NCBI GenBank assembly: GCA_963669155.1
Contig: OZ022597.1
Location: 6,725,630-6,789,629 of the forward strand
Reading direction: 5' to 3'
Origin: Arbacia lixula
Lineage: Eukaryota; Echinodermata; Echinoidea; Arbacioida; Arbaciidae
Length of the DNA: 64,000 nt
Part shown: one piece after another, positions 38,101-51,900 of the stretch
Numbering within the stretch: position 1 is the stretch's first letter
Layout of the letters: every line of letters begins with the position of its first letter
Position numbers and translations under genes: made by a program
The notes under the pieces: generated by a model
Database searches by the model: none
Told to the model about the DNA's origin: nothing
The model's input: the letters and a program-made list of their open reading frames with translations, nothing else

Positions 38101-41100
38101 GTACATATTTTCCAAAGATTTTAATTTCAGTGTAATACGAATTCCTTCATATTTCCAATAATTTATTCATAAACGAAATGATACTTGTCACAAAACTGTC
38201 CAAGGATCTGTTCTATACGATGTGGAAAAATTAATGACAATGCTTATCTTGATATGAAGTTATAGTAATGTAAAGTCCATACCTTGATGTTAGCCAAAGC
38301 CGTTTTATTACATTTCTATACCTCTGCCAAATGCTTAACACACACAAAAAAAAAACGTGTATTCAGTATGTCTGTTCCTTTTGTCCATTATGGGCCTCTT
38401 GTGTCCACAAGTCATGTTCTCCCATATTTCATTTTTTTCTTGTCTTCATCATCGTGATAATGTTTGGTAAAGAGATGAGTGTTCCTGATATAGATGTATG
38501 GGTTTGCAAGCCTGACGCAGGTGAAAACCTCAAAATGAGCAACCCGCCTTGTATTTTGATGTATGTGTTCATGCCTACGAATCATGTTTTTTTAATCACC
38601 AAGTCATGAAGTAATAGTAGAGTGGCATGTTGCACGGGTCTTGACATCCCTTGTGACCTCCCAAATAACTGCCATTTTTTAAAATGGCCCCCACGAGTGA
38701 CTATTTGTGAAAATTTTACGGCTAATACAGTATCAAGAGTTGCAATTTGTGCGGCGTTAATCCGCTTACAGGGGTTAGATGAAATTATTCAAGGTGATCC
38801 ATGAAATAACTTGACATTCTTTAAAACAGCTGACAACGATGCCGACAGCTGGTTTTGTGTTTATGAAATTACATTGCTATATTAACCTGCTTCAGTATTT
38901 TGGACTTGGGAGAACCATAATTATGTAATAATAATAATTATGTAATTATGTAACAAGATCTTGATTTTTACACATCATATAAAACAAATATTTAGACATA
39001 TTATTCTAAATCTGTAATCTATTAGTGAAAAGAATTTTTAAGATATGAATAAATTAATTTTATCAAAAAACAAATAACGGACCGTAATCATTGAAAAAAT
39101 AACACTTACCACTGTAGACCCAGCTGTCAAAGAAATTGAGATATTCTTGCTAAAATTCTGGAGTGGAAGATTCGAAACGAGCCCGATTCCAACTAACGGA
39201 GTAGCGACGACACGTCTGTAAGGAAGTGAAATTACATTTTCAATTTCCAAATTCAAAATGAATGTGACCTAAATAGTGTACGGAAGTATGACGTCATATG
39301 ACCATATTGTCAAGACAACTGATCTAAACTACATGAGTAGAGCACACATCCGTGATCTCTTTGGGGGTGCCCGACACTAGCCCGCTATACAATGTAAGAC
39401 CAGTGGAACTCTCACTTGGGCGATGTTGTTTAGAACCAGCAACCTGCATGACAATGGATATGACGAAACCATTTTGGTACTCTATTAACATCACAAACAA
39501 CACGTACAATGGGTAGTGATTGAGGTTTAATAAATAGAATGAGCTATGAATCTCCACCTTAGTGCTAGTTGGATAGACATTATTCAAACATCGGGGAAAC
39601 TATTAGACATGTTAGAAATGCCTTGTTCGAATGGCGTACATGGAAATGTTTATATACATATATATATATATATATCCAACATATTGGTGAAGATAATGTT
39701 GACATTATACTGTGTAAGTACAAAGGCTAACCAAGCAAATTTGAGTACCTTTGGTGCTAAGCAACAGCTAAAAATAACAGTATATGATGTAGTGATGACT
39801 ACCATCATCATAGCGTGGGGGCTTGAAGTGGACAAGACGTTTATAAGGTGTTCCTCCCAGGACGAAAAACAATAGAAACCAGAAGAGAAAACAAAAATTG
39901 GAATTCTTGCTGGTTTCTACTGGAATAAATCTTCTACAGGCTTGAATATGGAAATTGAAAGAATTTCCAGTAAAAACCATTAAAAAAATACAAGAAGAAT
40001 ACCAATAAAATCCACTGGTTTGTACTGGTTTCTACTGGTTTGACTTCGTATTTCTTTACACTCCTTTTTCAAGCCATTCAATCTCACTGTTTTATATTGG
40101 TTTCTACTCGTCTTCAATACCATTAGACTTCTCTGGTTTCTACTGGTTTCATTTTGCAGTTCCTCCTCGGACCAGTAGACTCTACTTGTTTCAGAAAAAA
40201 CACTAAACTCTACTGGTTTCAGAAATACCAGTAGACTCTACTGGTTTCAGTAAAACCACTAGAATCCAGTAAATGGTCTTAACTGGTTTCTATGGGAATT
40301 TGGACCTGGGCTGTCAAGCTTTAGAAAGAAGACCTCAACGTCTATATCGTGTCTATCTAATAGTTCTCACATCTAACTGGGTCCTACGTATGATGGGAAG
40401 AGAGGGCTCGAGAGAGTGGAGAGAAAGTGGTGGCTACGTACTTGCTGGCGTCATTACTGCAGTTAGACAGTGCCACAGCTTGTCCAGCGTGTGGGAGGTA
40501 CACACGGTACGCCGCCTCGGCCCGGAGCTCCTTCAGGACCTCGCACGGTATGGTGACCCCGTTATACTCCAGGCCCGTGCTCTCGCACACGCTATCACTC
40601 GCAGAAGCGGCCGTCATCGGCATCATCGTCGATGAGCCCGACATCGAAAGAGAACTCGACGACATCGATGTAAGACCGGTAGAGGTGATGTCGAGGGCTG
40701 CAATGAAAAGTGCGTTGTGTGAAAAATGGGTAGAAACATTCTTCAGGGCTTAATTTCGTCGATACGATTAACAAGATAACGCTATATAGCAGGCCTAGTA
40801 TTGTTTGATTGTTATGGTTGTGTAAGAATTAGAGTAGACATGACTTACATGGTTCGATGTTTTCAATCGGAAGAATATGAGAACGTCAACAACTGTTGTG
40901 GAATTTATAAACTGGTAATACAATGCAGTCTGACTATAAAAGTATCTGAATATGGGCGTCGAGGTCCTAATCTTTTACTGAGAGCTGCGATGGCTCTGAA
41001 TCGATCGCAAATCCACCCCTCCCCCCCCCCCCCCCCTCCATGCATCTGTAGTGTATAGAGTTACGACTGTTTCAGGTTTAGCTGTTTACGTAGGCCTATA

Positions 41101-43723
41101 CTGATTGAAAACCCTTTAATCACAACTGTCATCATTTCGAATCGCCTCAATGTATACAACTCTTTTTAATAGCGTTTTGTTTTGCTACTCGGAGCGAGAT
41201 GATACGTGCGTGCAATGTAATTACCCGCGTTAGGATTATCGGACTCAAAAGATGATACGCCGCCCTCTACGATAATAGACGATGCCTCTCTCATGACTTC
41301 CTCAAGTCGCCTTTGGACCTGTTCCGGAGACGAACCTAGCTCCGTCTATAAAACAACAACAGTAAAGGATTAAGTAAATACATCCATTTTGCACTCGGCT
41401 TATCAATTACATTAAAATATTCGGATTAACAACTATTACTGTACTGCAAATACAATAAGAGCAGGGAATAAATCAAAGATAACTTTTAATTGTTTAAACT
41501 AACACGGAAACATAACAGACCGGGAACAGTACCTCAAAACCCTGATTTACTCTAGGTCGAGGAAAATAATAAATGTAGCTATGTGAACACACAATTGTAA
41601 CACACTTATTAAAGTAGAGTAACAACATAGCAACAGTGATCTAATATCAATATCGATGGATTGTGAGTCATTGTACACACGGAGATTAATAGCTCATAGT
41701 GTTAATAACCGGCCTATGTTTTGCCACGACAGTTGTCAAAACAAAATACTTTCTGTTCGTTTTTGGATTCACTTTCCTTAAATCATGCTAAAAATCGCCT
41801 GATATTCTAGTTACTTTGGAGCACCAATAAGAAAACCACTCCTCCAGATGTGAAACTGATACATGTATTCGACCACCATAACGTCTAAGAAATGATTCAT
41901 GCAATCATTAATCATGTCTAACTCGAACGACGAGAAAATCAGGTACTTCATTAAACCTCTCAGTACCAAGCCAGGAAAAGCCCATTGACCTACTACACAA
42001 ACACAATACAGCCATAGCATTTAGGGAGTTAAATGGAAGTGAAGACATCGCCTTACGAGCCAAGTTATTAGCATTTCCATGTGCACTCTTCCTCCGTCGA
42101 TATTATAATCATTTCCGGAATAATTTTATTTAACGATGCTTTAGATATACCTTAAAGGGGCAACTCACATCTAAAATTTATCTTTTAATAGATGCAGAAA
42201 TTAGTATACAAAAAACCAAGTATTGAAAGTTTGAGAAGGATCAGACAGGTACATGTAGTAATGAGGTTACGGCCAATTTAAATTGAATCAAACACTCCTT
42301 AAATTGACAAGCATGCACGTGTGATGACATACGTAACGTAAGTATGTATCATGATGTATTGTATTCTATTGATAGAACATTTCTAAGCCAATTATTTTTT
42401 TTGCTTCCTCTTTCTCATCCTATTTTACTTTTGAATGTCGTCTTTTTACGCCTTTTGCCTCCCCCGCAAGGAAAGTTTTTTTTAAAGAACAAACCGTAAT
42501 CAGAAACACAGGCCGACAAACACACATGTCGTAAGTATAGGCAGTATGTATTATGACAATGCAAGAGAGACCACACCATAAACTCCTCGGATACATTACA
42601 TCTTCCTGACTTCCTGACTGCATTGAAAGCACACAGCAGAAAGGCTACACAGAGACATAATCATAATTGTGACGACTGTGTTCAATACCAAAGTACACTT
42701 TCATATTATACAACTCCCTCCCATTGTAAATGTTTAATCGTTGACTAACGATTTAAGTGTTTTATTTGTGGATTTCCTTCCCAAACATGTGTTTTAAATG
42801 GGTCAAATAGCCACGCTTAGCGTGTGGAGCGGGATATTGATAATGATAATAACACAAACTTAACCCTTTAAATCTGTTAGATATTATAGTGAAACTCTAG
42901 TAACACACACACTTTCATCGTCCCACATGCTGTCAGCACAAATATTGAAGCACTATAATTAGGGCATTTTACCTTCGTTAATTGTTTATGCGCCACTACT
43001 GCATATCTTGCTCGAGTAATACATAGCAATATCATAATAAACTCTATACTTTAAAGGGTTAACAACCGCTCACCATACACATACATTCTCCCTGGTATAG
43101 AGTTACCACTACCAGGGGAAGTTTCTGACCAGGGCAATGGTCATTGAAATCAAATTTATTATATTTGGTTACGAGTGAGTAATAAAGCACATCTGTTTTA
43201 TGGTCTCGGTTTCGCGTCATATGCTTTGCATTTGCGTGGCACGAACGCAAACAGGCCGGATATCATAATTCATTGTTCTTTTATATGAGGTTTCGTAACT
43301 TGTGTTAGACAAGTTAGAAATATTAATCAATGTCCACAAATATCGTGGAGAGGCCTATGGTTTATTTTTTTCTGAGTGTTATGAAGTGAGGCTTTAAATT
43401 TAGATTGTGTTCAAATTCTACAATGCAGTAGTCATGGTAGGCTGAGGGAGAGCGTAGAGACAAACAAAGCCATGAGCGAAAGGAAGAGAACGGGAGAGGC
43501 GGAGAGAGACAGAGAGAGAGAGAGGCAGAGAGAGAGACCGAGAGAGAGAGGCAGAGAGAGAGAGAGAAGGGGGGGGGGGGGAGAGAGAGAGAGAGACAGA
43601 AAGATAGGGAGACCGACAGGCAGACAGACAGAGACAGAGGCTGAGAGAGACAGAGAGAAACACAGAGAGACACAGAGAAAGAGAGACGGAAGAGGGAGAC
43701 ATATATATATGTATATATATATA

Positions 43724-43800
<77 letters not shown>

Positions 43801-45731
43801 TAGAAAGGGGGGGGGGGCGACGAGAGGATAACCAGACAGAACAATAACAATGATAAACACTGACATTCCACATACATCTGTGGTATTACTCACCTGACAG
43901 AGTAATATAGCTCAGAATAAATATGATGTTCTCATGAAACACTTTTAGCACGTTCCTCCAAAAGACAATACAACGTACGACCTAAAGTAAACCTCCTCTA
44001 AACCTCTAGGTACTTTTGTGTTGTTTTTCCTGAACATGTTACATGTGTACGAGAAACAACCACTGATCCAATGCATCCATGCGTTGTCAACTTTTGATAC
44101 CCAACGCTGTAAAAAATGTGACAGGGGAAGGCGCGTATAGCACAAGACGGAAATCGGTCCCTATTTTGAAACGAAAAATCTAGATATCACCACAATCATG
44201 ACAATGATCCCGGATCTGTCCTTGAATCAAAGCGAAAGTTGCAGGCAGAAAAACGTTTCTTAACTTTTCATTTCATATCCGCTATAAGAGGAAGAGACCA
44301 CAATTTATTACCAATGGTGGTACTACACACGTAAGATGCTACACCCACAAAAAATGATAATATCAATAGAAAGGAAATAAACCTATAAAAATAATATAAA
44401 ATAAAAATCAACAATGGAAGAAGCAATGAAATAACTAAAATGAGGAAAAAGATGAATCATGATTATACAATATGAAAATAAAAAGAGCACGTGTTAAAAC
44501 ACCGCCACTAACAACATAAACAATAACACACAGACAGTCATTAAAAAAGTCCCTTTGAAAAAAAATATGTCGAGGTCTATGTATGCTAAGAAGCGTAAAA
44601 TACACTTTGAAGTAGTCTTCACATAGTGAAAGATTTAAAGCTGATACACATGCTTTAAATAATATTTCGTGCAAAACATCATGGAGGAATGACATGATAT
44701 AGTATTCATTGAAGCTTTAAAGATTGTCCGTCCCTTTTGCAAGCTTAAAATTTGAAATCTTCTATCACGATCGTAAACTGAAGAAAGTGTGATTCAAGAC
44801 CATTTCTAAGAATATGGCATGTTGAAGCTTTCTGTACATGTAAAAATTCAGCCGTTAAATTTCAAACCGACTTTTTTCGTACGACGAAAAAAGTATTAGT
44901 CTTTGTTACAGTATCTATGTGGTTATTATGCATGTGTGAAATCCTAATTTTATGAGTAATTACCAACTTTGGAGATGATTCCTTCAATAGAACAGTTTTT
45001 TTTTCATAATGCGTTTCATAATTTAATAAACAGATTAATCAATAAAGCAGATATTTCAACACAAACTGCTAAGAGTCTGAGGTAAAGACTATTAATCAGA
45101 CGTTGTTTTTGTGAATTATTCGAATTTTACACTACGTATCAGTTTCAAATTATGAATATACAGCTTGCTAACACTTCTCTATATGTTTTGCCAATGTTTC
45201 GATGGTTTTGTGGTGATCTGAAAAAGGGACGGGCTGTCTTTAAAGGGCATACTGTATTGGAAGACGAAAAAAAAACCTTCAAAAGGTGATCATGAGTAAT
45301 CTTCTTGCCAATGGTCAAATGATCCACATTTGGAGTAGATAGTGATTAAATCACAAATAATCCAAATGTTCGGGCCAAACATTTACTCCAAATGTGGATC
45401 ATTTGAAGAAAAATAACTTTCGGCAAGTTTCACGAATTGACAATACATGAATTTAAGACCATTGGCAAGAAGATTGCTCAAGATCACACTTTGAAGGTTG
45501 TTTTGTATTCCAGTAGAGTATATGCCCTTTAAATGAAACTGTATTTACTTTTATCAATTATGGTTCGTTATCATCATATTTGAGCATAGGTATTGGTTAT
45601 ACGTACGCCTTGACTGCACACGTTTTCCATCAGTTGGGTGGTTCCTTGGGAGAAGATGACGTTGATTGAAGAAGATGAGAGCTGCGAGGTGGAAAACAAT
45701 GGCATGCAAGTCAATTTTGGATTGTTGAGGA

Positions 45732-45787
<56 letters not shown>

Positions 45788-45896
45788 GGGAGGGGGAGAG
45801 AGAGAGTGGGAGAGGGAGAGAAAGAGAGGAGAGGGGGTGTGGGGGGGGGAGAAAGATAAAAAAACAGAATAGAGAGAAAGGCAGTGAGACGAGTTG

Positions 45897-45927
<31 letters not shown>

Positions 45928-45940
45928 GGGGTAGATAGAT

Positions 45941-45985
<45 letters not shown>

Positions 45986-48900
45986 GGGATAGGGATACAA
46001 AATCACAAATGAACAGGAAACAACAAGAAGAGAGGGGGAGAGAGAGAGAAAGAGAGAGAGAGAGAGGGAGAGGGAGGGGGGGGGGGGGGTGGAGAGGAGG
46101 AGGAGGAGAGAGAGGGAGAGGGAGACATTGAAATATTGTTTGATCCTGTCAAAGGCTATTTAATCCTTCTTAGATTGAAATAAAACTGACTCGCAGACCA
46201 AATAGCCAGTCCTTGAAGGTGGAGGTCATCCGTATCAAAATTTGTCTGGTATTAGAAAGAGAGGGGAAAGATATTATAGAATAGATTGCTTCATATATAA
46301 TTTCACAATTTGTAAACCAAGCTCCCGCAGTTTTTTAAACGGTAACGAGTAACCTGATGTGTACACGGAAGGTCCGGTTTTTCCTGCGTGTTGTAATTTA
46401 TAGGGAAGGTTTCACGAAGCATTAGCAATTCTAACTTCAGCGCCAAGTCGGAGAACGCTATCCGGACTTAAATCCGGTCTCATCATGACATGCAAGCCAG
46501 AATATTCATTTTCAGGTCTTGGTTAAGGCTCAGTCACACATAACCGACGCACGGGGGTCGCATGGCCAGCGCGTTGAAAATTGGCGAAAATTTGTCATTT
46601 TGGCCAGTGCGTTGTCGTTCGCTAGGTGTGCGTCATCATGCGTTACTCATTCGTCCAGCGCGCTGGACCAACGTTATACATTCGTCGTCGAGCGTCGCCA
46701 TTCGCTGTGCGCGTCGAGATTTTTTGTGCATGCTCAAAATTGTGCGTTGAGCTCGACGCATGGACCTACGCGCCGAGAAGTCGCCAGTCACGCGCATAGC
46801 ACGCCAGACCAACGCCAGACATCGGCGGAGTGCACGGTGTGTATTCGTTGTGAGTGCGGCGGCCGAGGTATAGCGAACGCTCAACGCACATCTAGCGCAA
46901 AAGCAGCCTGGTTTAAACGCATGGCCAGCGATCATGTAGCGCATAAGGGCGCGCTGAACGAGTGTTGAACGAGTGCTGAACTAGTCTCTAACGCACCCGA
47001 CGTTGCTGTTGCGCACTCTTAGCGCGTAGTCATAGAGTATATGTAAACGCACCCCACACTATCTCCGCATCATTCTCCCTACGACCCTCACGTGTGAAGT
47101 TCCTCGATCCTGACCTCGTCTAGAAGAACCATCTCGGAAGATGGATGGTCCCGACAAGCAGCGGTTAGAATATGAAATCGCTGTTCTCCAACATCAGCAA
47201 AACCTAATGGAACTCACACTTCACCAACTCCATATCATCAGGAGAAGGGGAAGGAGGAGACGTCAACGAAGATTCTGGATCCGACCTTGGATTGGTAGAC
47301 GACGGCAGTTTGGCCTGTACGATCAACTTCTTGTTGAACTCCGTAACGAAGACCAATCAGCCTTCAAGAATTTCATGCGAATGCAGCCAGAGATGTTTGA
47401 TGAACTTTTAACAAGAGTTGGCCCAAGAATCACAAAGCAGAATACAACATACAGAGAGTCCCTCGACCCTGGCCTCAAACTTGCTCTCTCATCAAACACT
47501 GGGGCAACTCAGTTAAGATGATCAAGAGCACCTTCGTTTCCACTATTCGTATGGATACAGGATACAGAGACTGATTGCATGACGTGATTCCAATAATTTG
47601 CTTACAATGGATACATCTCAATGTGCGAGCATATAAACACTTTCTAATGTTTTTGACATGAACTTCGTGTGCGATTTATTCATTGCATTAATCGGCTTCA
47701 GCTTGTTATTCAGACGATTCGTTATTTCAAAGGTTCGCTATTCCGAAAACGAAATGAGGTTCGTATTTCCGAAGATTGATTAATCCCTTTTTCGGAATAG
47801 CGAACATTCGGCATAATGTAATAAATGTTCGGATTAACGAACCGTATTTCGTTTTTGGATCAGTTTCGCACTTAGGTATAGGAAACTTTCGTGTTCGGAA
47901 TAACTAGCCTTTGGTTCGAAGTAACGAGCCGCATCCCTTCAATAGCCTTCATTCAGGGGCCCTGAAAAGCTACACAAAATACTAAAACCCACCCATCCCT
48001 ATATCCAAAATGAAAAAAAAAATCAAATCATTATTAGGACGTTTTAAAAATCATTAAATAATGAGAGACTTCGGTGCAGTTTTCACACTCAGCCTTTATG
48101 TATGTTGGAAGTTTTCCGCTAAATTTGTTATTATTTGGTATCCAAAATTATCTTTGACTCATCTACCTTCTTCCATTTATCGCATGGACGTTCGAATGAG
48201 TTAAACATTAGAATGCTCATTTTGAAGATCATTCAGATTAACACGCGAATAACATCTGTTTGAAAAAAAAAATGTTTTCAATTCATTGCGCTTATGAGAT
48301 GCTGCTTCTTTGCAAATCATGAGAAGACCATTTTTGAAAAAATGACCAAGTTATTTAGGTGAGCCGTATGACCCATTCAGAAGAATTTTGTCAGAATGTC
48401 TGTATCGTTATTATTTCAATTTTTTCTAGTCACTTTTTTGTGTGCAAGATTAAATGGAAATGGCTAAATAATGAAATGCCTGAAACATTGGCACAGGCAT
48501 GTGGACTACACACAGCAAGGTTTCCAACCTTGAACTTGACTAATGACGTCATATAGACCCCATTTTTCCAAATTGTAACGCAATATCATTAAGAAAATCA
48601 TTTTTTATGGCAGCATTATAGAAATCGTTTGCCTAAGTTTGATGAAATTTGTTTACCAAACTCGTTCAAATTTGGCTAGAATATTGCTATCATGCAAATG
48701 TGTCAGTACGACAGAATATTGCTTTATGAAACATATAATTAAAAAAAATAAGTGAACAGGACAGGACACAAAACAAATTGTTTTTAAGTTAAACTAGAAC
48801 ATTTATTACATTCAACAACCATAACTTTCTCTTTAATCAACATTTTAACATGTTTTGAAACACCTTTTATGGCATGGTAAATACAAAACTCAATATTTCA

Positions 48901-51900
48901 CAGTTAAACGTGATAGCAATGAATTAACGATGTTTTCCTTGTAAAACAACTTTTCTCAGCTACATAGTCCATATTCATGTGAAATGGAGAACCACGAACT
49001 AGATTTAACTTTTCCCAGTTAAACAAAAAAAAAACCACCTTTCTTTTGGCAAATTTGGTGAACTATAGGAACCAATTAACAATATTGTTCTAGTAAACAA
49101 ACCTGTTTACAACTTTTCTTAGCTACACAGTCCATATTCATCATGTTCATGAGAAATAAACAAACATGAACTAGATTCATCATTTCCCAGTTAAACAAAA
49201 CAAAACGTTACTTTTGGTAGATTTGGTGAGCTATAGCAACCAATTACCAATATTTTCCTTGTAAAAAAAACCTGTTTACAACTTTTCTCAGCTACATAGT
49301 CCATGTTCATGTGAAATGGACAACCATGAACTAACAAAAAAACTTTCCTTTTGATAAATGTTGAACTATGTTTTCTGCAGTGCTTAATTCAAATGTTTGT
49401 GTGACAAATCTTGCCCGTTACAACTTGTGACAAATTTTTGTTTTCAAGTACTTACACTAAAAATGAGCAGACATAAACTCTATCATGTTAACGTTAAACA
49501 AATGCAATAACCAACATTTGGGTAATTCGTCTACTACTATACATGGAATACATCTACAATTGGCAGACGCTACTTATTGTTTTCGAGTTAAAAAAAACAC
49601 ATTAAGCATGATCTTAACCAAAACCGTCTTCGTGTATCGTTCAGTAGCATTTGAGCTACTCACAAGTCCCTCTCTATTTTACTACTGCTTTTCACCAGCA
49701 CCAGGAAGAGGTAGAGGAGGCAAGTCCTTGTGGGCCATCTGGCCTGAGGTCGGAGATGTCTCCAACAGCGCAGAGAGTCCAGAGATGGAAGACATATCTG
49801 CAAGGTCACGCTCTAAGCTTGTGGAGAGCACCTGGTGAGATCTGCCGATGACTGCTGACACGCTCTGCTGTTGCTTGGGATGGTTGTGCTGCTGCTGGTT
49901 CTGATGTTGATACTGCTTGTGGAACTGGTACTGCTGGTTCTGCTGCTGATGGTATTGATGGGAGATCTGGGATGGACCCGGAGGAGGAGGATGAGGAGGT
50001 AGCATTTGGTTGATCATGCTGGCTTTGTACCTCTCCATGTAACCGTAGTCCTGGGATTGCCATGGGGACGCGGTCGGTGGCCTGGCAGTCTTCCACATGT
50101 CAGGAGCTGGCTGCCACTGCTCGCCGGGCTTAGGAGATGAGGAAGAGAACGTGGGTGCATAGCTTATTGTGGATGAGAGGGTTGGTGGTGCGACGTGTGG
50201 AGGCTCATCCTCATCGCTGTCCTCCATGGCCCCTTCCAAGATCTTGTTGATGGCCGTGCGCGCCTTTTTGAACTTTCGTTCAGACAGGTTTGCCAGAGTC
50301 CCTTGCACGTAGGCCCCAAATACCTCTGCATGTTTTATGGGCCTCATGGCCTGCTCCAACTGGGCCATTTTGTCACCCGACTCCTGCAGCCGCTTCTGCA
50401 ATGTATGTCGCACCTCGTCGTCCAATTCCTTGCTCCGTCTCTTTCTGCCAACATGATGTGAACAGTGAGGCTCTTCCTCTTCACACGCCTCACTGCCGAC
50501 CTTGGCGCACTCGGCTTCAGCAGCCGCAAGGTCTCCTTTGTTAGCTGAAATTGTATCCCTCACCTGCAAGTACAAACAAACAAGACATATATACGATTCA
50601 TACTTTGCGAAACTGACTGCAAATTTTAAATACGTAATTACACCTAGACATACTCATGGAAGTATATGTTGAACCATCAGGAATTGATAATGTATATTTG
50701 CAATATTTCAATGTGTATCTAAATTGGTTGCGTACCTACGAGCGGCACGGGCGAGGGGGGGGGGGGGGGTGCACTTGCCACCAAATAATTTTGTAGGAAA
50801 AACACAGAAAATACAATCATAAAACTAAATAAAAAATAAAAAACACGCTACGCCATTGATCAAAAGTATCATTCTCTGATTGTACTTACGCTGCGTACTG
50901 GCTCAGATCGATGATAGGTGATCTTTTGCAGGAAGTGCAGTTTTTTCAGCGTCCATAGCCGGACCCGGACTTGGGCAGCTTTTCAAGGCGCGTGAAATTG
51001 TCCCTAATTCCCTTAAAGGGCATATACTGTACTGGGAAGGCAAAAAGGCCTTCAAAAGGTAATTGTTAGCAATCTTCTTGCCAATGGTCTTAAATTCATG
51101 TATTGTCCATTTTAGAAGCTTGCTGAAAGTTATTTGCCCCCAAATGATCCACATATGAAGTAATTAATGATTAATGATTAAATCCTCAAAATGTTCGGGC
51201 CGAACATTTTGAGGATTTGTGATTTAATCACTCATTACTCCAAATATAGATCATTTGAGGGCAAATAACTTTCAGCAAGCTTCTAAAATAGAGAATACAT
51301 GAAGTTAAGACCATTGGCAAGAAGATTGCTAACAATTACATTTTGAAGGCTTTTTTGCCTTCCCAGTACAGTACATGCCCTTTAAACAATCCTTGCAGGT
51401 GTGCAACGTATTTGAAGTTGATGTCCGCTTGTCTCTGCCAGGCTGCGTTTTTCTTGTCTGGCCTTCTGTAATCACTGGATTTTTTTATTCCAGATCATTT
51501 CGTTTTCTTCTAGAAAAGTTACCATGAGTTCCTCCTCCTCCTCAGATAATTTGTTGCCCTTTTTGGCCTTCTTGGTACTCTTCTTGATCTTTATGACAGA
51601 CGATGCCTGCGAAGCCAGGGATACAAGGCTGTCTACTGACTCAGCATACGAGTGAGTAAGGGATAAGGGTGGAAGGGATGCAGCATCCTCGATAGCATCC
51701 TCAACGGAAACAACAGAGCCCAGGCTGTGTAGCTCAGGCTCCAGGCTAGGCGGCTCAGAGTTCATGCTGGGCTCCTTGGGATCCTGTCTCTGCATCTCAG
51801 GGTTCAGGCTGGGCTCCCTAGAATCCTGTCTCTGTATCTCAGGGTTCATGCTGGGCTCCTCAGGATCCTGTCTCTGTATCTCAGGGTTCAGGCTGGGCTC

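Noticed and set aside
46519..46968. 149-aa plus ORF with many Cys, His and Arg
   Set aside because: Lies in the GCGC-rich subterminal array of the Harbinger element; open in several frames on both strands.
48780..49480. CRISPR-like spaced repeats
   Set aside because: Only two to three diverged units of ~190 bp in an animal intron; no short constant repeats with unique spacers.
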